A stretch of DNA of 64,000 nt from Candidatus Enterococcus leclercqii (GTDB taxonomy: Bacteria; Bacillota; Bacilli; Lactobacillales; Enterococcaceae). The stretch covers positions 124,001 through 188,000 of the forward strand of contig NZ_MAEH01000021.1 in assembly GCF_009933135.1 (NCBI RefSeq), in the 5' to 3' direction. Positions 1 to 10,678 of this stretch are shown piece by piece. Numbering within the stretch: the stretch's first letter is position 1; the number at the start of each line of letters is the position of its first letter. Under the pieces are notes generated by a model. That model saw nothing but the letters and a program-made list of their open reading frames with translations, searched no databases and had not been told where the DNA came from. The position numbers were made by a program, and so were the translations under genes.

Positions 1-882
1 TTCTGCATCGACAGCACGCCGCACTAAGATTTCTTTGGAACCCAGCTTGTCATAATCAAAAGCATGTAACGGCTGTCCGAACAACAGCAAGATATAATTG
101 GTCACATCCACGACGTTATTGATTGGTCGAATGCCTTCGTTCATCAGACGGTTTTGCAACCATTGTGGACTTGCTGCCACTTTGACATTTTCAATAATAC
201 GAATCTGGTAAGCAGGTGTGTCGGTAGTATCGGCGACGCGAACAGCAATTTTTTCTGCTGCCAACCGGTCAGCTTCTACCAAGACCTCATCATTAAATAC
301 AGGCTTTTGATTGTAAATTGCGCCTACTTCATAAGCAACGCCACGGATAGACAAGGCATCTGCCCGATTCGGCGTAATGGACAATTCAATGATTGCATCG
401 TCCATTTCAAGATATTTGAAAACTTCTTCTCCGGCAACCGCGTCTTGTGGTAAATATTGGATTCCTTCTGAAAATTCTTTTGGAATCACGCTGTCAGCAT
501 AGCCGATTTCTTGCAACGAACAGATCATTCCGTTGGAAACAACGCCCCGCATCTTGCCTTTTTTAATTTTGACATTGCCCGCAATGCGACTGCCTGGTAG
601 CGCCACAATAACTTTGATGCCGGCTTTGACATTTGGTGCCCCGCAGACAATCTGAGAGAGCTCTGCTTCACCGATATCTACTTGACAGATGGACAAGTGA
701 TCAGAATCCGGATGGGGAACACATTCCATGACTTCCCCAACTACGATTTTTTTCAATCCTTCTGACGGATAGCTCACACCTTCAACTTCAATGCCGGTGA
801 CGGACATTTTGTCCCCCAGCTCTTTTGGCGTTATTTTTGAAAGGTCCAGGTATTCCTGTAACCATTTATATGAAACCAACAT
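1..882 (-). CDS. pheT: Phenylalanyl-tRNA synthetase beta subunit, N-terminal part (cut by window edge)
   Basis: The beta chain of the cytoplasmic alpha2-beta2 enzyme that charges tRNA-Phe. The visible 294 codons begin [14 protein letters not shown], the usual PheT start. They run through the EMAP/OB-type tRNA-binding region (about residues 40-150, with the conserved stretch VCGAPNV) into the B3/B4 region ([10 protein letters not shown], about residues 200-210), where the window ends. The rest of this roughly 800-residue protein lies outside. The ATG at 882 sits 4 bases after the pheS stop, so pheS and pheT are translated from one transcript under the T-box upstream of pheS. No frameshift or stop is seen in the visible part. 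Confidence 0.95.
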   Translation of the reverse strand, partial: MLVSYKWLQEYLDLSKITPKELGDKMSVTGIEVEGVSYPSEGLKKIVVGEVMECVPHPDSDHLSICQVDIGEAELSQIVCGAPNVKAGIKVIVALPGSRIAGNVKIKKGKMRGVVSNGMICSLQEIGYADSVIPKEFSEGIQYLPQDAVAGEEVFKYLEMDDAIIELSITPNRADALSIRGVAYEVGAIYNQKPVFNDEVLVEADRLAAEKIAVRVADTTDTPAYQIRIIENVKVAASPQWLQNRLMNEGIRPINNVVDVTNYILLLFGQPLHAFDYDKLGSKEILVRRAVDAE

Positions 883-886
883 GTTG

Positions 887-1930
887 TTATTCCCCCTTGA
901 ACTGGCTCAAAAAGCGCACATCATTTTGATAGAAACTACGGATATCGTTGACACCGTAACGAAGCATTGCTACCCGATCCGGCCCAATCCCAAAGGCAAA
1001 ACCGGAATATTCTTCCGGATCGATTCCGCTCATCGACAAGACATCCGGATGGACCATCCCAGCACCTAAAATTTCAATCCAACCGGTATATTTACAAACG
1101 TTACAGCCTGCGCCACCGCATTTGAAACAGCTGACATCCACTTCAACAGAAGGTTCCGTAAACGGAAAATAGCTGGGACGCAGACGAATCTTGCGGTCAG
1201 CTCCGAACATTTTTTGCATCATGACTTCAAGGGTTCCTTTAAGATCAGCCATAGTCACATTTTTATCAACGACAAGGCCTTCAATTTGATGAAACTGATG
1301 GCTGTGAGTAGCGTCATCGGTATCGCGTCGGAAAACTTTCCCCGGCGAAATCATGCGCAATGGTCCTTTGCTGAAATCATGTTTTTCCATCACACGCGCT
1401 TGAACTGGCGAAGTGTGGGTACGAATCAGTGTTTCTTCAGAGATGTAGAAGGTATCTTGCATATCCCGGGCAGGATGATCTTTTGGCAGATTCATCCGCT
1501 CAAAATTGTAATGATCCGACTCCACTTCATTGCCTTCGATCACTTGATAACCCATGCCTACAAAAATATCTTCAATTTCTTCCAAAATTTGAGTCAGAAC
1601 ATGGCGCCCTCCAACAGGTACTTGGCGCCCAGGCAGTGTCACATCGATAGCTTCTTCTGCCAATGCTTTGTCCATTACCGCTTGTTCCAGTTCAGTTTTT
1701 TTAGTTTCAACAGCTGCTGTTAGGTAATCACGGATTTCATTCGCAAACGCCCCAACTTTAGGACGTTCCTCAGCGGATAGATCTTTCATTCCCCGTAAAA
1801 CTTCGGTAATAGGACCTTTTTTCCCCAGCGTTTCTACTCTGATTTGGTTCAGCGTCGCAAGATCAGCTGCCGCTTGAATCTTTTTACTGGTCTCATTTTT
1901 CAATACTTCTAGTTTGTCTTTCAGAGACAT
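887..1930 (-). CDS. pheS: Phenylalanyl-tRNA synthetase alpha subunit
   Basis: Catalytic alpha subunit (347 residues) of class II phenylalanyl-tRNA synthetase. The protein starts [13 protein letters not shown], with an N-terminal coiled-coil arm (about 1-90). The class II core follows, with the motif 2-region sequence [10 protein letters not shown], a cysteine-rich loop [12 protein letters not shown] and the motif 3 sequence [13 protein letters not shown] near the C terminus. A longer in-frame reading exists back to 2029. The ATG at 1930 is preferred because GAGGAG lies 7 bases upstream, the homologous N terminus starts here, and the upstream codons fall in the T-box leader. It is the first gene of a pheS-pheT operon, and the length is normal for Firmicutes PheS. 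Confidence 0.95.
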   Translation of the reverse strand: MSLKDKLEVLKNETSKKIQAAADLATLNQIRVETLGKKGPITEVLRGMKDLSAEERPKVGAFANEIRDYLTAAVETKKTELEQAVMDKALAEEAIDVTLPGRQVPVGGRHVLTQILEEIEDIFVGMGYQVIEGNEVESDHYNFERMNLPKDHPARDMQDTFYISEETLIRTHTSPVQARVMEKHDFSKGPLRMISPGKVFRRDTDDATHSHQFHQIEGLVVDKNVTMADLKGTLEVMMQKMFGADRKIRLRPSYFPFTEPSVEVDVSCFKCGGAGCNVCKYTGWIEILGAGMVHPDVLSMSGIDPEEYSGFAFGIGPDRVAMLRYGVNDIRSFYQNDVRFLSQFKGE

Positions 1931-2030
1931 GGTGTCACTCCTCTTCTTTAGGTACCGCAATGGTACATTGTTTGACGACAGGCTCATTAGTGAATCTTTA
2001 GATGGATTGCTGTTTCGCGAAAAAAACATA

Positions 2031-2300
2031 AAAAAGCGACCCTCCGCCCCTGTAAAGGAACGAAAGATCGCGTTACCATCCTAAATTTGCAGTATCTTTC
2101 ACTGCACACTCACTTTGATTAACGATGACAACTGCCACCGGTCATAGTCCGCCTGCTTTGATCAGACGTCTGTGACGAGCTCCGGAAGTGAACTTCATTT
2201 TTCGAAACCGCAACCTGCTCTCAGTCTCTGACAGGTCTCCCTTGTGCGGCTCAGCCAAATTACTCTTTTCCATCTGCGCTCTTTGGTTATTCAATTGACC
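2031..2300 (-). promoter_or_regulatory. T-box riboswitch leader of pheST (tRNA-Phe responsive)
   Basis: Read on the minus strand, the leader contains the T-box core AGGATGGTAACGCG (2069-2082). Its UGGU is complementary to the ACCA end expected of tRNA-Phe. An intrinsic terminator follows directly (2031-2071: GCGATC arm, GGGTCGC arm, T run). Upstream lies a large stem-I-like domain, with a TTC triplet at 2204-2206 that fits a phenylalanine specifier. By established T-box logic, uncharged tRNA-Phe would stabilise the antiterminator and switch on pheST. The core and terminator are seen directly. The exact specifier pairing is inferred. Confidence 0.92.
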
Positions 2301-2327
2301 TTAGTTTACAGAAGACTGCTGAAAAAA

Positions 2328-2651
2328 TCAACTGCATTCTGATTCATCGATCCATTTTTCACTCCACTGCTTCACGCAGACCAGGCTTTCTTCAAGATCG
2401 ATGCCTTTTTCTGTCAGACTATAAAGATTTTGTTCTTTTGTCAGGATGCCTTCATTGGCCAACTCTTTAAGGCGTTCTACCAATACCCGATCACTGACTT
2501 CCGGAATTTTTTTTGCCAGGTCCACAAATCGTTGCGGGCCATCTTCCACTAGAACGTCCAAAATCAACCCGTTCCATTTTTTTCCCAATATGGAGAAGGC
2601 TTTTTCGAACTTGGGACAAAGCATGAATTCCTGAGTTTTTACTGCTTCCAT
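2328..2651 (-). CDS. HxlR-family winged-helix transcriptional regulator
   Basis: A 107-residue DNA-binding protein with the typical HxlR layout. A cysteine near the N terminus (FMLCPKFEKAF) is followed by the GKKW-x-LILDVL helix, a winged helix with the RVLVERLKELANEGIL recognition and wing region, and a terminal helix (CVKQWSEKWI). HxlR proteins with this N-terminal cysteine often sense electrophiles or redox changes. The ATG at 2651 is chosen because GAGGTG lies 6 bases upstream. An upstream in-frame start at 2723 would run through an 18-bp palindrome that looks like an operator. No partner gene is adjacent, so the target is unknown; autoregulation is likely from the palindrome. Confidence 0.85.
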   Translation of the reverse strand: MEAVKTQEFMLCPKFEKAFSILGKKWNGLILDVLVEDGPQRFVDLAKKIPEVSDRVLVERLKELANEGILTKEQNLYSLTEKGIDLEESLVCVKQWSEKWIDESECS

Positions 2652-2686
2652 GTTCTTCACCTCGATAATGTGTTTGCGACTGTCGG

Positions 2687-2704
2687 TGACCAAATGTTTG
2701 GTCA
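2687..2704. promoter_or_regulatory. Palindromic candidate operator of the HxlR gene
   Basis: TGACCAAA-TG-TTTGGTCA is a perfect 8-bp inverted repeat with a 2-bp spacer, 36 bases upstream of the HxlR start. A further related half-site, TTGGTCAC, lies just beyond it. Position and symmetry suit a dimeric winged-helix repressor acting on its own promoter. Binding is inferred, not shown. Confidence 0.55.
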
Positions 2705-2907
2705 ACCTGTAACTGTTGGTCACTGCCTTTCAACATTGACCGGCTGTAGGAGAGCCACTTCTAAAGCCCGACTTCCATTACTTCTCACACATTATAGCAC
2801 AAACCTTATTTTTTGTAAGTAACGGACAACTAATCTTAATAATTTCCTGCTATATGAGAAAAATACGATTGCTCCACCATCCTAAAGGTAGTCTTGCAGA
2901 TCACCAA

Positions 2908-5900
2908 TTATAAATCGATAATCTTTCGCTGCGGCAACCAGATTAGGACCGTCCTTGTAACCGGTTTTTGCAGGGCTTGTTCCAAGGCTTGTTTGTATAG
3001 ACTTAACTGTCCCTGATACCTTTGGCGCATCACTTCTATGTCTCCATTGAAAACAAAATCCGTTTTGAAATCGTAAAGAAGAACTTCGTCCGCCGTTTCC
3101 AAGTACCCATCGATGATACCATGAATCAGCATTTCGTCATCTGCATTATCGTACTCTCGAAAAATTTGTGAAGCAGCTTTTAGCATCGCAAAAGGCTGCT
3201 CCCGGTGAACTGCTGCGGAATGGCTGCGAAGTTCCCTCCCCAATGGTGAATCCAAAAACCAGGCAATGCCTTCAAAATCAATGTGATCTGCCAGCTGTGA
3301 GGTAATGATTTTCTGCTGAACCAACTGACTGGCAAAGTGTTGCAACGCTTGAGGATCCGGCGCTGTCTTCAGTGGCCACAGCTGCAAAAATTCGTGGGTG
3401 GCTGAGCCGATCTGTCGACCCTCAATTTCAGTTTCTTCTAAAAAGGCTGGTTTTGCTAACTCAGAACCAGTAAACCGAAACCGCCGCTGACTCTCCACTT
3501 GATCAGTGCTCTGCCAATCAATACGAGCCTCATCGGCATTGTCAGGATCATCAAACAGCCGTTTGATCTCTGAAACCGACTGATAACTAGTGGTCATCGT
3601 GGCTTTTTCATGAGGATAACGATAATCCAGGCGTTGTTTCAGTTTTTCAAAATGACTTTCCTTTGCTTGCAATTCTTCTACGCGGAGAACGGTTTCCAAA
3701 GCTGCGGGTTTTTCTTGAGTCGCAGTCTTTTTGTTGAGCGTGTCTGTGACCAACTTTAAAAGTTGCGACTCATCAAGAAAATCTATTGAAAATTCGACAG
3801 GCGCATTCACCGTGAAGCGGCGTTCAGCTGCTTCAGAGAAGTAGTCGGTCATTTTGGGATGACGCCATAACGTTCGCCCTACCCAATTCATCAAGACACC
3901 ACTGGCCTGCATGCGCAATGCGGGATTTAACACCAGCTTTTCTTGCCCTTCAGCCTGCGACCATTTTTTCCCAGCTTCCTCCTTATTTTTATAAGAACCG
4001 ACTAGAAAAAGCTTTTGTTCAGCCCGCGTCAAAGCCACATACAATTTCCGCATTTCTTCTGAATAGGCTTTTTGACGACGTACCTGTAAAACTGCTTGAT
4101 AAGGAAGAGTTTCATATTCTACCCGTGCCTCAGGATCCAGATATTTGATTCCGGCGCCAAGGGTTTCTTCAAATAAATAACGAGTGCGAAAATCTTGCTG
4201 GCTCATTTCCCGTGACATATCCAAGACAAATACGATAGGAAACTCCAAGCCCTTGCTGCCGTGAATCGTCATAACCCTGACGGCATTTTCAGCGGGAGTT
4301 GCCAGAGGTTTTGCCAGATCGACTTGCTTTTCTTGCATCTTTTCTACCATACGAATGAACTTATACAGTCCTCTAAAGCTAGAGCGCTCGTAAGTTTTTG
4401 CCCGCTCTACCAAGGCAATCAAGTTGGCATAGCGCTGACGGCCAGCTGCCATTGCCACCACATGATCCAAGTAGCCAGTGTCATCATATATCCGCCACAA
4501 CAGTTCAGGGATTTCCCGCGTTTTTGAAAAGTCTCGCCACGCTGTCAGCTGCTGGTTAAAGGCAACAATCTTCTCTTGCAACTGTGCTTCCCCCACAGTT
4601 TCATAGGCAGTTACGGCTTCAAAGAAACTTCCTTGAGGATGCTGTGCCCGAACCATCGCTAATTCTGGTTCCGTTAGACCAACGATTGGCGAACGTAAAA
4701 CTGATGCCAATGGAATATCGTTATCCGGGTTATCAATGATTGTCAGTAAACTGATCATGGTTTGGATTTCAGTGGTTTGAAAATAATTTTCCGCATCGCT
4801 GATTTCCAAAGGGATATCCAACTGTTGAAACACGGTGATGATCGCTTCATTATTGGTCTTTGTTGGTGTCAACAAGACGATATCTTGGTATTCTACCTGT
4901 CGCATTGCCTTTTTCTTCTTATCATAAATAGAAAAACCCTCATCCACCAGCTGTCGAATCTTGAGTGCCGTCAAAAGCAGCTCCCCTTGGGTTTTGTTCT
5001 CTACCAATTCTGATGATTCTGTTTTTCCGTCCCCTTTTTCGTAAATCAACAGCTCCGTTTCAAACCCTGGGACTTCCGGAAAAGCAGGGAGAGCGGGAAT
5101 CAGTGCCGCCGCCTCGTCATAAGGAATCTGCCCCACTGCCGAATCCATTAATTGCTTGAAAACCAGATTGGTAAAATCCAACACTTCATGACGACTGCGG
5201 AAATTTTCCGCCAAAATGATTCGTCGTCCACCCTGCTGTTGTTCAAAAGCTAGATATTTGTCAATGAATAACGTAGGATCAGCTAAACGAAACGCATAAA
5301 TGGATTGCTTGACATCCCCCACCATAAACATATTTCCACGACGATTTGGGTGGGCTTGCGGGTCTATTTGACGGACCTGATACAAGATGGCTTCTTGCAG
5401 CCGATTGACATCCTGATACTCGTCTACCATCACCTCAGAGAATTTTTGACGATAGTAAGTACCTGCCACTGAAGGGGTTACGCCATCGCCTTTTAAGATT
5501 GCCAATGTGTAGTGTTCCAAATCATTGAAATCCAGCAGCCCTTTTTCCAGTTTTCGCCCGCGATAACTTTTCATGAAATCACCGGTCAATTGTGCCAGTT
5601 TGGCTACCAACGGCTGCGCTAAGGCCATCAAACGCAGACTTTCTGCTGGCGAACACACCATAACTTCATTTAGTGAAACTAACAGCTCCCGACCCGTTTT
5701 ACGATGTGCCAAAAGTTCTTGTGACAGTTCTTTATTTTCGTTGCGCTTAGGCATCAAGCGAGCAGCGAGATCTAGGCTAACCAGTTGTTGATAAAAACGC
5801 TCTGTGTCATCAGAAGCCAGTGCGTCTGCCAAATTTTTTGCTTGGGCAATTTCATGTTGCAGTTTGTCCAGATAATTGGCAAAGTCATTCTGGGCATGCG

Positions 5901-6810
5901 CCATGTCCAATGCCTTGGCGTATTCAGCTTGTGCCAGTGTCAGTGTTGCTTCAAGTTGTGGTTTAATTTGTTGCTGATACAGTGGGTTCTCACTAAAGTC
6001 TTGTTCAGTTTGGTAGTTATCTGTCAAATGCGCTAGCCACGCTTGCGGGTCAGGACTTGCGACAGCAAAAAGATACAGACGCATAACCAAATCCGTCAAG
6101 CCGTCATCAGAACGGTCATTGGAGAAATTTTCCACCAATTGGTAAAAGACCTCATCTTCTGAAGCATAGTAGGATTCCCTTAATTCTTCCCAGACTTCTT
6201 CTTTCAACAGAAGAGTTTCCGTCTCATCCGTCAGCATTCTAAACACTGGATCAATCCCAATCAGAAAATAAAAGCGGCGAATGACAGTCAAACAAAAAGC
6301 ATGCAGTGTCGAGATATTGGCCTGGGGCAGCAACCCTAATTGGCGTGCATAGCGGGCTTGTAGCTTCGGATCGCTTTCTTTGGCAAGGGATTCACTGAGG
6401 GCCGTTTGAATCCGTTCTTTCATCTCGCGAGCAGCCGCTTCGGTAAACGTTACGATTAATAATTCATCAATGCCGGTGCCGCTTTTCAGTTTTTCAATCA
6501 CCCGTCGAACCAGGACCGTCGTTTTACCGGAACCGGCGGAAGCCGAGACCAGCAAATTGTCCCCCCCATCAAAAACCGACTGCCACTGTTTATCAGTAAA
6601 TTGTTCGTTATCCGGTTTCAAAGGAATTTCGTAAGGATTTTTTTTAGGCTCAGAAATCGCGCCTGTCTCAACTTTTGCAGTCTCATCTGCTTTTTGGGGC
6701 TGTTGACTGGGTTCCTCCCATAAAGAAGTTTGATAGGCTTGCTCCTTTGACAACTCCCCCTCTACCAGCGGATCATGCTGGCGAGAATTGTCATTGGTTG
6801 GTTTCGTCAT
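2908..6810 (-). CDS. addA: ATP-dependent helicase/nuclease subunit A (AddA/RexA)
   Basis: Large subunit (1300 residues) of the AddAB (RexAB) helicase-nuclease, which processes double-strand ends for RecA loading. The Walker A box SASAGSGKTT lies near residues 92-98. The UvrD-type helicase follows, with a VDEYQDVNRLQ Walker B. The C-terminal RecB-type nuclease has the LLYDFKTDF metal-binding motif near the end. The ATG at 6810 is preferred to an upstream TTG at 6816 because AAAGGAG is 9 bases from the ATG and only 3 from the TTG. It overlaps the end of addB by 20 bp, which indicates translational coupling. The first 60 residues, before the helicase, are hydrophilic and low in conservation. The length is normal for the family. 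Confidence 0.95.
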   Translation of the reverse strand: MTKPTNDNSRQHDPLVEGELSKEQAYQTSLWEEPSQQPQKADETAKVETGAISEPKKNPYEIPLKPDNEQFTDKQWQSVFDGGDNLLVSASAGSGKTTVLVRRVIEKLKSGTGIDELLIVTFTEAAAREMKERIQTALSESLAKESDPKLQARYARQLGLLPQANISTLHAFCLTVIRRFYFLIGIDPVFRMLTDETETLLLKEEVWEELRESYYASEDEVFYQLVENFSNDRSDDGLTDLVMRLYLFAVASPDPQAWLAHLTDNYQTEQDFSENPLYQQQIKPQLEATLTLAQAEYAKALDMAHAQNDFANYLDKLQHEIAQAKNLADALASDDTERFYQQLVSLDLAARLMPKRNENKELSQELLAHRKTGRELLVSLNEVMVCSPAESLRLMALAQPLVAKLAQLTGDFMKSYRGRKLEKGLLDFNDLEHYTLAILKGDGVTPSVAGTYYRQKFSEVMVDEYQDVNRLQEAILYQVRQIDPQAHPNRRGNMFMVGDVKQSIYAFRLADPTLFIDKYLAFEQQQGGRRIILAENFRSRHEVLDFTNLVFKQLMDSAVGQIPYDEAAALIPALPAFPEVPGFETELLIYEKGDGKTESSELVENKTQGELLLTALKIRQLVDEGFSIYDKKKKAMRQVEYQDIVLLTPTKTNNEAIITVFQQLDIPLEISDAENYFQTTEIQTMISLLTIIDNPDNDIPLASVLRSPIVGLTEPELAMVRAQHPQGSFFEAVTAYETVGEAQLQEKIVAFNQQLTAWRDFSKTREIPELLWRIYDDTGYLDHVVAMAAGRQRYANLIALVERAKTYERSSFRGLYKFIRMVEKMQEKQVDLAKPLATPAENAVRVMTIHGSKGLEFPIVFVLDMSREMSQQDFRTRYLFEETLGAGIKYLDPEARVEYETLPYQAVLQVRRQKAYSEEMRKLYVALTRAEQKLFLVGSYKNKEEAGKKWSQAEGQEKLVLNPALRMQASGVLMNWVGRTLWRHPKMTDYFSEAAERRFTVNAPVEFSIDFLDESQLLKLVTDTLNKKTATQEKPAALETVLRVEELQAKESHFEKLKQRLDYRYPHEKATMTTSYQSVSEIKRLFDDPDNADEARIDWQSTDQVESQRRFRFTGSELAKPAFLEETEIEGRQIGSATHEFLQLWPLKTAPDPQALQHFASQLVQQKIITSQLADHIDFEGIAWFLDSPLGRELRSHSAAVHREQPFAMLKAASQIFREYDNADDEMLIHGIIDGYLETADEVLLYDFKTDFVFNGDIEVMRQRYQGQLSLYKQALEQALQKPVTRTVLIWLPQRKIIDL

Positions 6811-9800
6811 CTTCAACAGCTCCTTTCATTTCATCCAGTAGATGCTCTTTGTCTTGACTAACTAAACGGTGATAGTCGTTTTCTTTTAGCATCACATCAA
6901 ACCCGCACAAACTACGGAAAGGACAATAGGTACAAGCCCGTTTGCCACTAGCCGTCAGATAAGGATTCAATGCAATCTCTCCGGAAACAATCTTATCCCC
7001 GGCACTTTTCATCTTCTCCCGATTGTATCGCCGCATGGTATCAATCTCAGCTTCAGTGTAAAAAGTCTTTGTTTGGGGCGTATTTTTCAAAATTCCTTTA
7101 GCATCTCGATTGATTGGAAACAATTGCGAGGTTTCTTTTGGTTCAGGAGAGTCATCCATTTGTTGGTACAACTCGCCGTCTTTCAAATAGAAGCCTTTCA
7201 TCTTAAATTTTTCTAACAAACGATCATTTTCAGCTTCTTGCGGACTTAGCACTGGATCGTGGACCCGCATGTAATAGGCACCTGCTGGCCGGACTGCTTC
7301 TGTTCCCACCAATTCTTTGGCATCCATCAAAGCCACATCCAAGTAAGTAATCAACTGCATAGCTAGACCGTAATACGCTTCCACCAAGCTAAACTGCTTG
7401 TCGCCAGACTTGTAATCAACAACTGCCAGCCAAGTTTGATCGTCTTGTTGGGCGACATCCACACGGTCAATCTTGCCCCGCACTCGTAGTTGACCGCCAT
7501 TATCCAAGGGTAGTTCAATGCCAGGGATCCCTTTTTTGCCAGCAATCTGACCAAAGAGAACTTCTGTTTTCACTGGATATAAACGGGTCTTTTGTGATTG
7601 TTTGTGCAACGCCCAAGTGACTTTTTCAACTGTTTTTCCTAAACGATAGCGCAGATACCGCATCCGTGCTGTACTTTCCAACACGCTGTACTGGGCTTCG
7701 CCAAGGATTTCTTGTAATAATTCCTCTAAAAGCAGCTGGCGTTTTTCGTCACTCAACTCCGCCAAATCCACAGACAATTCACTGATTGCCTTCAAAAAAC
7801 GATCCAAGGCATCGTGAAACAGACTGCCCGTCATCATGGTATCAATTCCGTACAATTCCCGCTCCTTCAAGCGCAAGCCATACTCGGAAAAATACCGGTA
7901 TTCGCATTCGTAAAAACTTTCCAGGCGAGAAACTGACGCATACAGGTCCTTGCCGTAAATCGTCTCTGCCAATGCTGGGTCCAGAGGCAAGGGAACATTT
8001 TGCCGGCTGCGCCCGAAGAAAGCCCGCAAAGCCACCTCTTTTTCAGGAGACGTTTTTACAGCCTGCTCCAAGCGTTGCCAAAGATAAGGAATATTCATCT
8101 TTTCGTCTTCACACTGTCGGTAAAGATTGTTCAGTTGTCCCACCAGCATTCGATAACTGGCTACGAACGGATCAGGTGTTTCTTGCGGTGTCAATAATCG
8201 CCGCTCGTCTATTCCTAGTCCCAACTGACTAACAAAACGTCGAACATACGGTGACATTTTGATGTTTTGCTGCGTATCTTGATTAGCGGCATAGCTCAGA
8301 TAGAGTTGATCTGTCGCTGACAAAAAGAGTTTATACGCAATCAGTGGCGAGCGAGCGGCCTGTCCCCCAGTTCCTTCCTGGATAAACTTATCCTCAGGTA
8401 AAACCTGGTTTAATCGCTCCCGCTCTTCATCAGTTAATAGGCTATGGTTGCTGCTTTGTTGCGGAAAATTAGACTCATTGAGTCCAATAGCAAAAGTAAT
8501 GCGGCATTGCCGTGGTCTGGTTAAGGTCAGCTGATTGACCTGGATCTGATCAATGGCAGCAGGTATTCGACCATAGGCAGAGGTTTCCAACCCGGTAGTA
8601 AAAACTTCAGTGAATACTTCTAGATCAAAAGGATCTTCTCCATAGATTTGAACATATTCATCCATGAGTGTCATAAGCGCTTGCCAAGTCTGCTCGTGAT
8701 TTCTCGCTTGCTCCAATGCGCCCTGGGAAACTTCTTTGTCCCGCCAAGAAAGCAAGGTCTCTTCCACCCCTGCTTCAAGTAAAAAATGATAGAGATGTGT
8801 CACTGCCGTACGTCCATCTGCTGAAGCTCTCAATTTTTTTAAAAAACTGCCGACTAGATCGCGGAAACTACGCCGCAACCGATTGGAACGAATTGTCAAA
8901 GGTCCGCTTTCTAACCGTTCTTGATTTTCAAAATCGTATTCAACCACTGGCCAGTCCTCTTTGGACAACCATTGATACCCTTGTAGATTATTCTTTAATG
9001 CCAGATTTTCTGTCAGATCGACATCTCGACGAAAAACAGCAACGGCCTGTTGGCGACGTGTCACTCGAAAATCTTCCTTTTCAGAAACACTTCCTTTTGC
9101 TGTTTCTGCTGAGGCCTCTAAGTACACAGCGGGCAAGATAAGTTCACTCTTTAGTAGACGTAAGATGTCTTCCAGTCTGAAATGATAGGTTTCCAGCTCC
9201 AGCAGCGCCCGCAAAAACTCGATAAGAGGATGTTGTTCCATCGTTGCTTTTTGATCGATGTATAAAGGCAAATCGGCTTCTTGAAAAATATGCGGAATCA
9301 ATTGGCCATAGGTTTCCAGATCATTTGTCACCAGTTGAATATCTTTCAAACGCAGTGTGGGATCAGCTACCAAGAGGCGCCGGATTTCCGCAGCAATCTG
9401 GCGCAGCTCTTCTTCAGGAGTAACGGTCCTCCAAAGATGAACTTGTTCAGACAAATCAAAAGCTGGTTGATAACGTCCCTGATTTTGCGTCAGGCGCCAA
9501 AAACCTTCCAACTCCTCTAAATTGGGATACCGGGTACAATTTTGCGCCGGTTCCAATACCCGTACGGTTTCTCCAGCCAAACGAGCAGCCTGCGTCAATT
9601 GATAGAAGATTTTACCCGTACTGTAGAAAAGATCCAGCTGTGCTGGCTTTTCCGTAGTGTATTGCCGGTCCAACATCAACGCAACAGTCAGTTCAGCTTT
9701 TTCTGCCAAAACTTGCAACAATTGCAGCTCTTTCGCGTAAAGTTCTTCAAACCCGTAGGCAACAAACAGCGTATCTGTCAGATCCGGGGCCTCAACTATT

Positions 9801-10432
9801 TTGCCTTCCCATTGACCCTTTAAAAAGTCTGTTAATAGTGCAAGAGGATCTTCCGTCTGCAGTTGGCGCAAAACCAGCGCGTTTTGATAGCGATCGAGAA
9901 TCTTAGCAATTTCTGCCAGCTTTTCTTGTTGATCCTGCCATTTTACAGCTTCTGCATCAGAAAGCTGTGTTAAAAACTCGTCTTTCGGCGTGGATAAAAG
10001 CTCAGCTGGTGCCAGATTGCCCGCAGCAAGCTCCGTATTTAAATCCAACAGTTGGCGGATAAAGCCCTTTTTGCGGATTTCACTTTTGAAAACTGTCAAC
10101 TCTTCTTCCATTTCAGACAAAGTTTTTCGCAGCAACATACCGCTGCCCACATCACTGATCGTATTTTCAGACAATGCGCCTGTTTGTTGTAAAAAGTACC
10201 ATGCTAGTCGATAAAAACTGAAGACTTGAATATCAATCGTACTGAAATCCACTATGCCGCTACGTTGCTTTACTGCCTGCAGGAGTTCTTGCTCTTGCAT
10301 AAATTTATTGAAATTAGGCACCAGAAAAAACACTTTGCGGCCAGCAGACTTGCTGCGCCATGCCAATGCTTCATCGACAACCCTTGCTTGATGGTCACAA
10401 TTGCCATGTCCTAAAATAAAACCCAGACCCAT
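6791..10432 (-). CDS. addB: ATP-dependent nuclease subunit B (AddB/RexB)
   Basis: Second subunit (1213 residues) of the AddAB/RexAB complex. The C-terminal nuclease shows VVDYKSGDKQF. The iron-sulfur cluster that staples this domain is visible as an early cysteine (YECEYRYF) plus C-terminal CTYC and C at residues 1167, 1170 and 1176. The N terminus reads MGLGFILGHGNCDHQ where Bacillus AddB has a GxxGxGKT nucleotide-binding loop. The lysine is gone, as in RexB-type proteins of lactic acid bacteria. The ATG at 10432 has AAAGGGGG 9 bases upstream. It is the first gene of the addB-addA pair. Confidence 0.94.
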   Translation of the reverse strand: MGLGFILGHGNCDHQARVVDEALAWRSKSAGRKVFFLVPNFNKFMQEQELLQAVKQRSGIVDFSTIDIQVFSFYRLAWYFLQQTGALSENTISDVGSGMLLRKTLSEMEEELTVFKSEIRKKGFIRQLLDLNTELAAGNLAPAELLSTPKDEFLTQLSDAEAVKWQDQQEKLAEIAKILDRYQNALVLRQLQTEDPLALLTDFLKGQWEGKIVEAPDLTDTLFVAYGFEELYAKELQLLQVLAEKAELTVALMLDRQYTTEKPAQLDLFYSTGKIFYQLTQAARLAGETVRVLEPAQNCTRYPNLEELEGFWRLTQNQGRYQPAFDLSEQVHLWRTVTPEEELRQIAAEIRRLLVADPTLRLKDIQLVTNDLETYGQLIPHIFQEADLPLYIDQKATMEQHPLIEFLRALLELETYHFRLEDILRLLKSELILPAVYLEASAETAKGSVSEKEDFRVTRRQQAVAVFRRDVDLTENLALKNNLQGYQWLSKEDWPVVEYDFENQERLESGPLTIRSNRLRRSFRDLVGSFLKKLRASADGRTAVTHLYHFLLEAGVEETLLSWRDKEVSQGALEQARNHEQTWQALMTLMDEYVQIYGEDPFDLEVFTEVFTTGLETSAYGRIPAAIDQIQVNQLTLTRPRQCRITFAIGLNESNFPQQSSNHSLLTDEERERLNQVLPEDKFIQEGTGGQAARSPLIAYKLFLSATDQLYLSYAANQDTQQNIKMSPYVRRFVSQLGLGIDERRLLTPQETPDPFVASYRMLVGQLNNLYRQCEDEKMNIPYLWQRLEQAVKTSPEKEVALRAFFGRSRQNVPLPLDPALAETIYGKDLYASVSRLESFYECEYRYFSEYGLRLKERELYGIDTMMTGSLFHDALDRFLKAISELSVDLAELSDEKRQLLLEELLQEILGEAQYSVLESTARMRYLRYRLGKTVEKVTWALHKQSQKTRLYPVKTEVLFGQIAGKKGIPGIELPLDNGGQLRVRGKIDRVDVAQQDDQTWLAVVDYKSGDKQFSLVEAYYGLAMQLITYLDVALMDAKELVGTEAVRPAGAYYMRVHDPVLSPQEAENDRLLEKFKMKGFYLKDGELYQQMDDSPEPKETSQLFPINRDAKGILKNTPQTKTFYTEAEIDTMRRYNREKMKSAGDKIVSGEIALNPYLTASGKRACTYCPFRSLCGFDVMLKENDYHRLVSQDKEHLLDEMKGAVEDDETNQ

Positions 10433-10596
10433 TCAAAAAGCCCCCTTTTGCTATAGTGGGTATCACAGACAGTATACCTGTTTTTATCATTCGTCGTCCA
10501 TGCCAGAAGACCAAAGACAACGTAATTCTTTTTCTATAATAGTTACTCTTGAAAATAACTAGCCAAAAACTATACGCCTCCTCAACAAAGCAAATA

Positions 10597-10641
10597 AATA
10601 CGAAAGAACCAGCAGTAAAACACTACTGGTTCTTTCGTATT
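10597..10641 (-). terminator. Intrinsic terminator downstream of lepB
   Basis: A perfect 16-bp inverted repeat (AATACGAAAGAACCAG and its complement) around a 13-base loop, with A and T tracts on both sides. It lies just past the lepB stop codon and could also work in the other direction. The rest of the 246 bases between lepB and addB shows no gene. Confidence 0.9.
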
Positions 10642-10678
10642 TTCTTATTTATTTAGGCTGATTGTTGCCTTTTCACCG

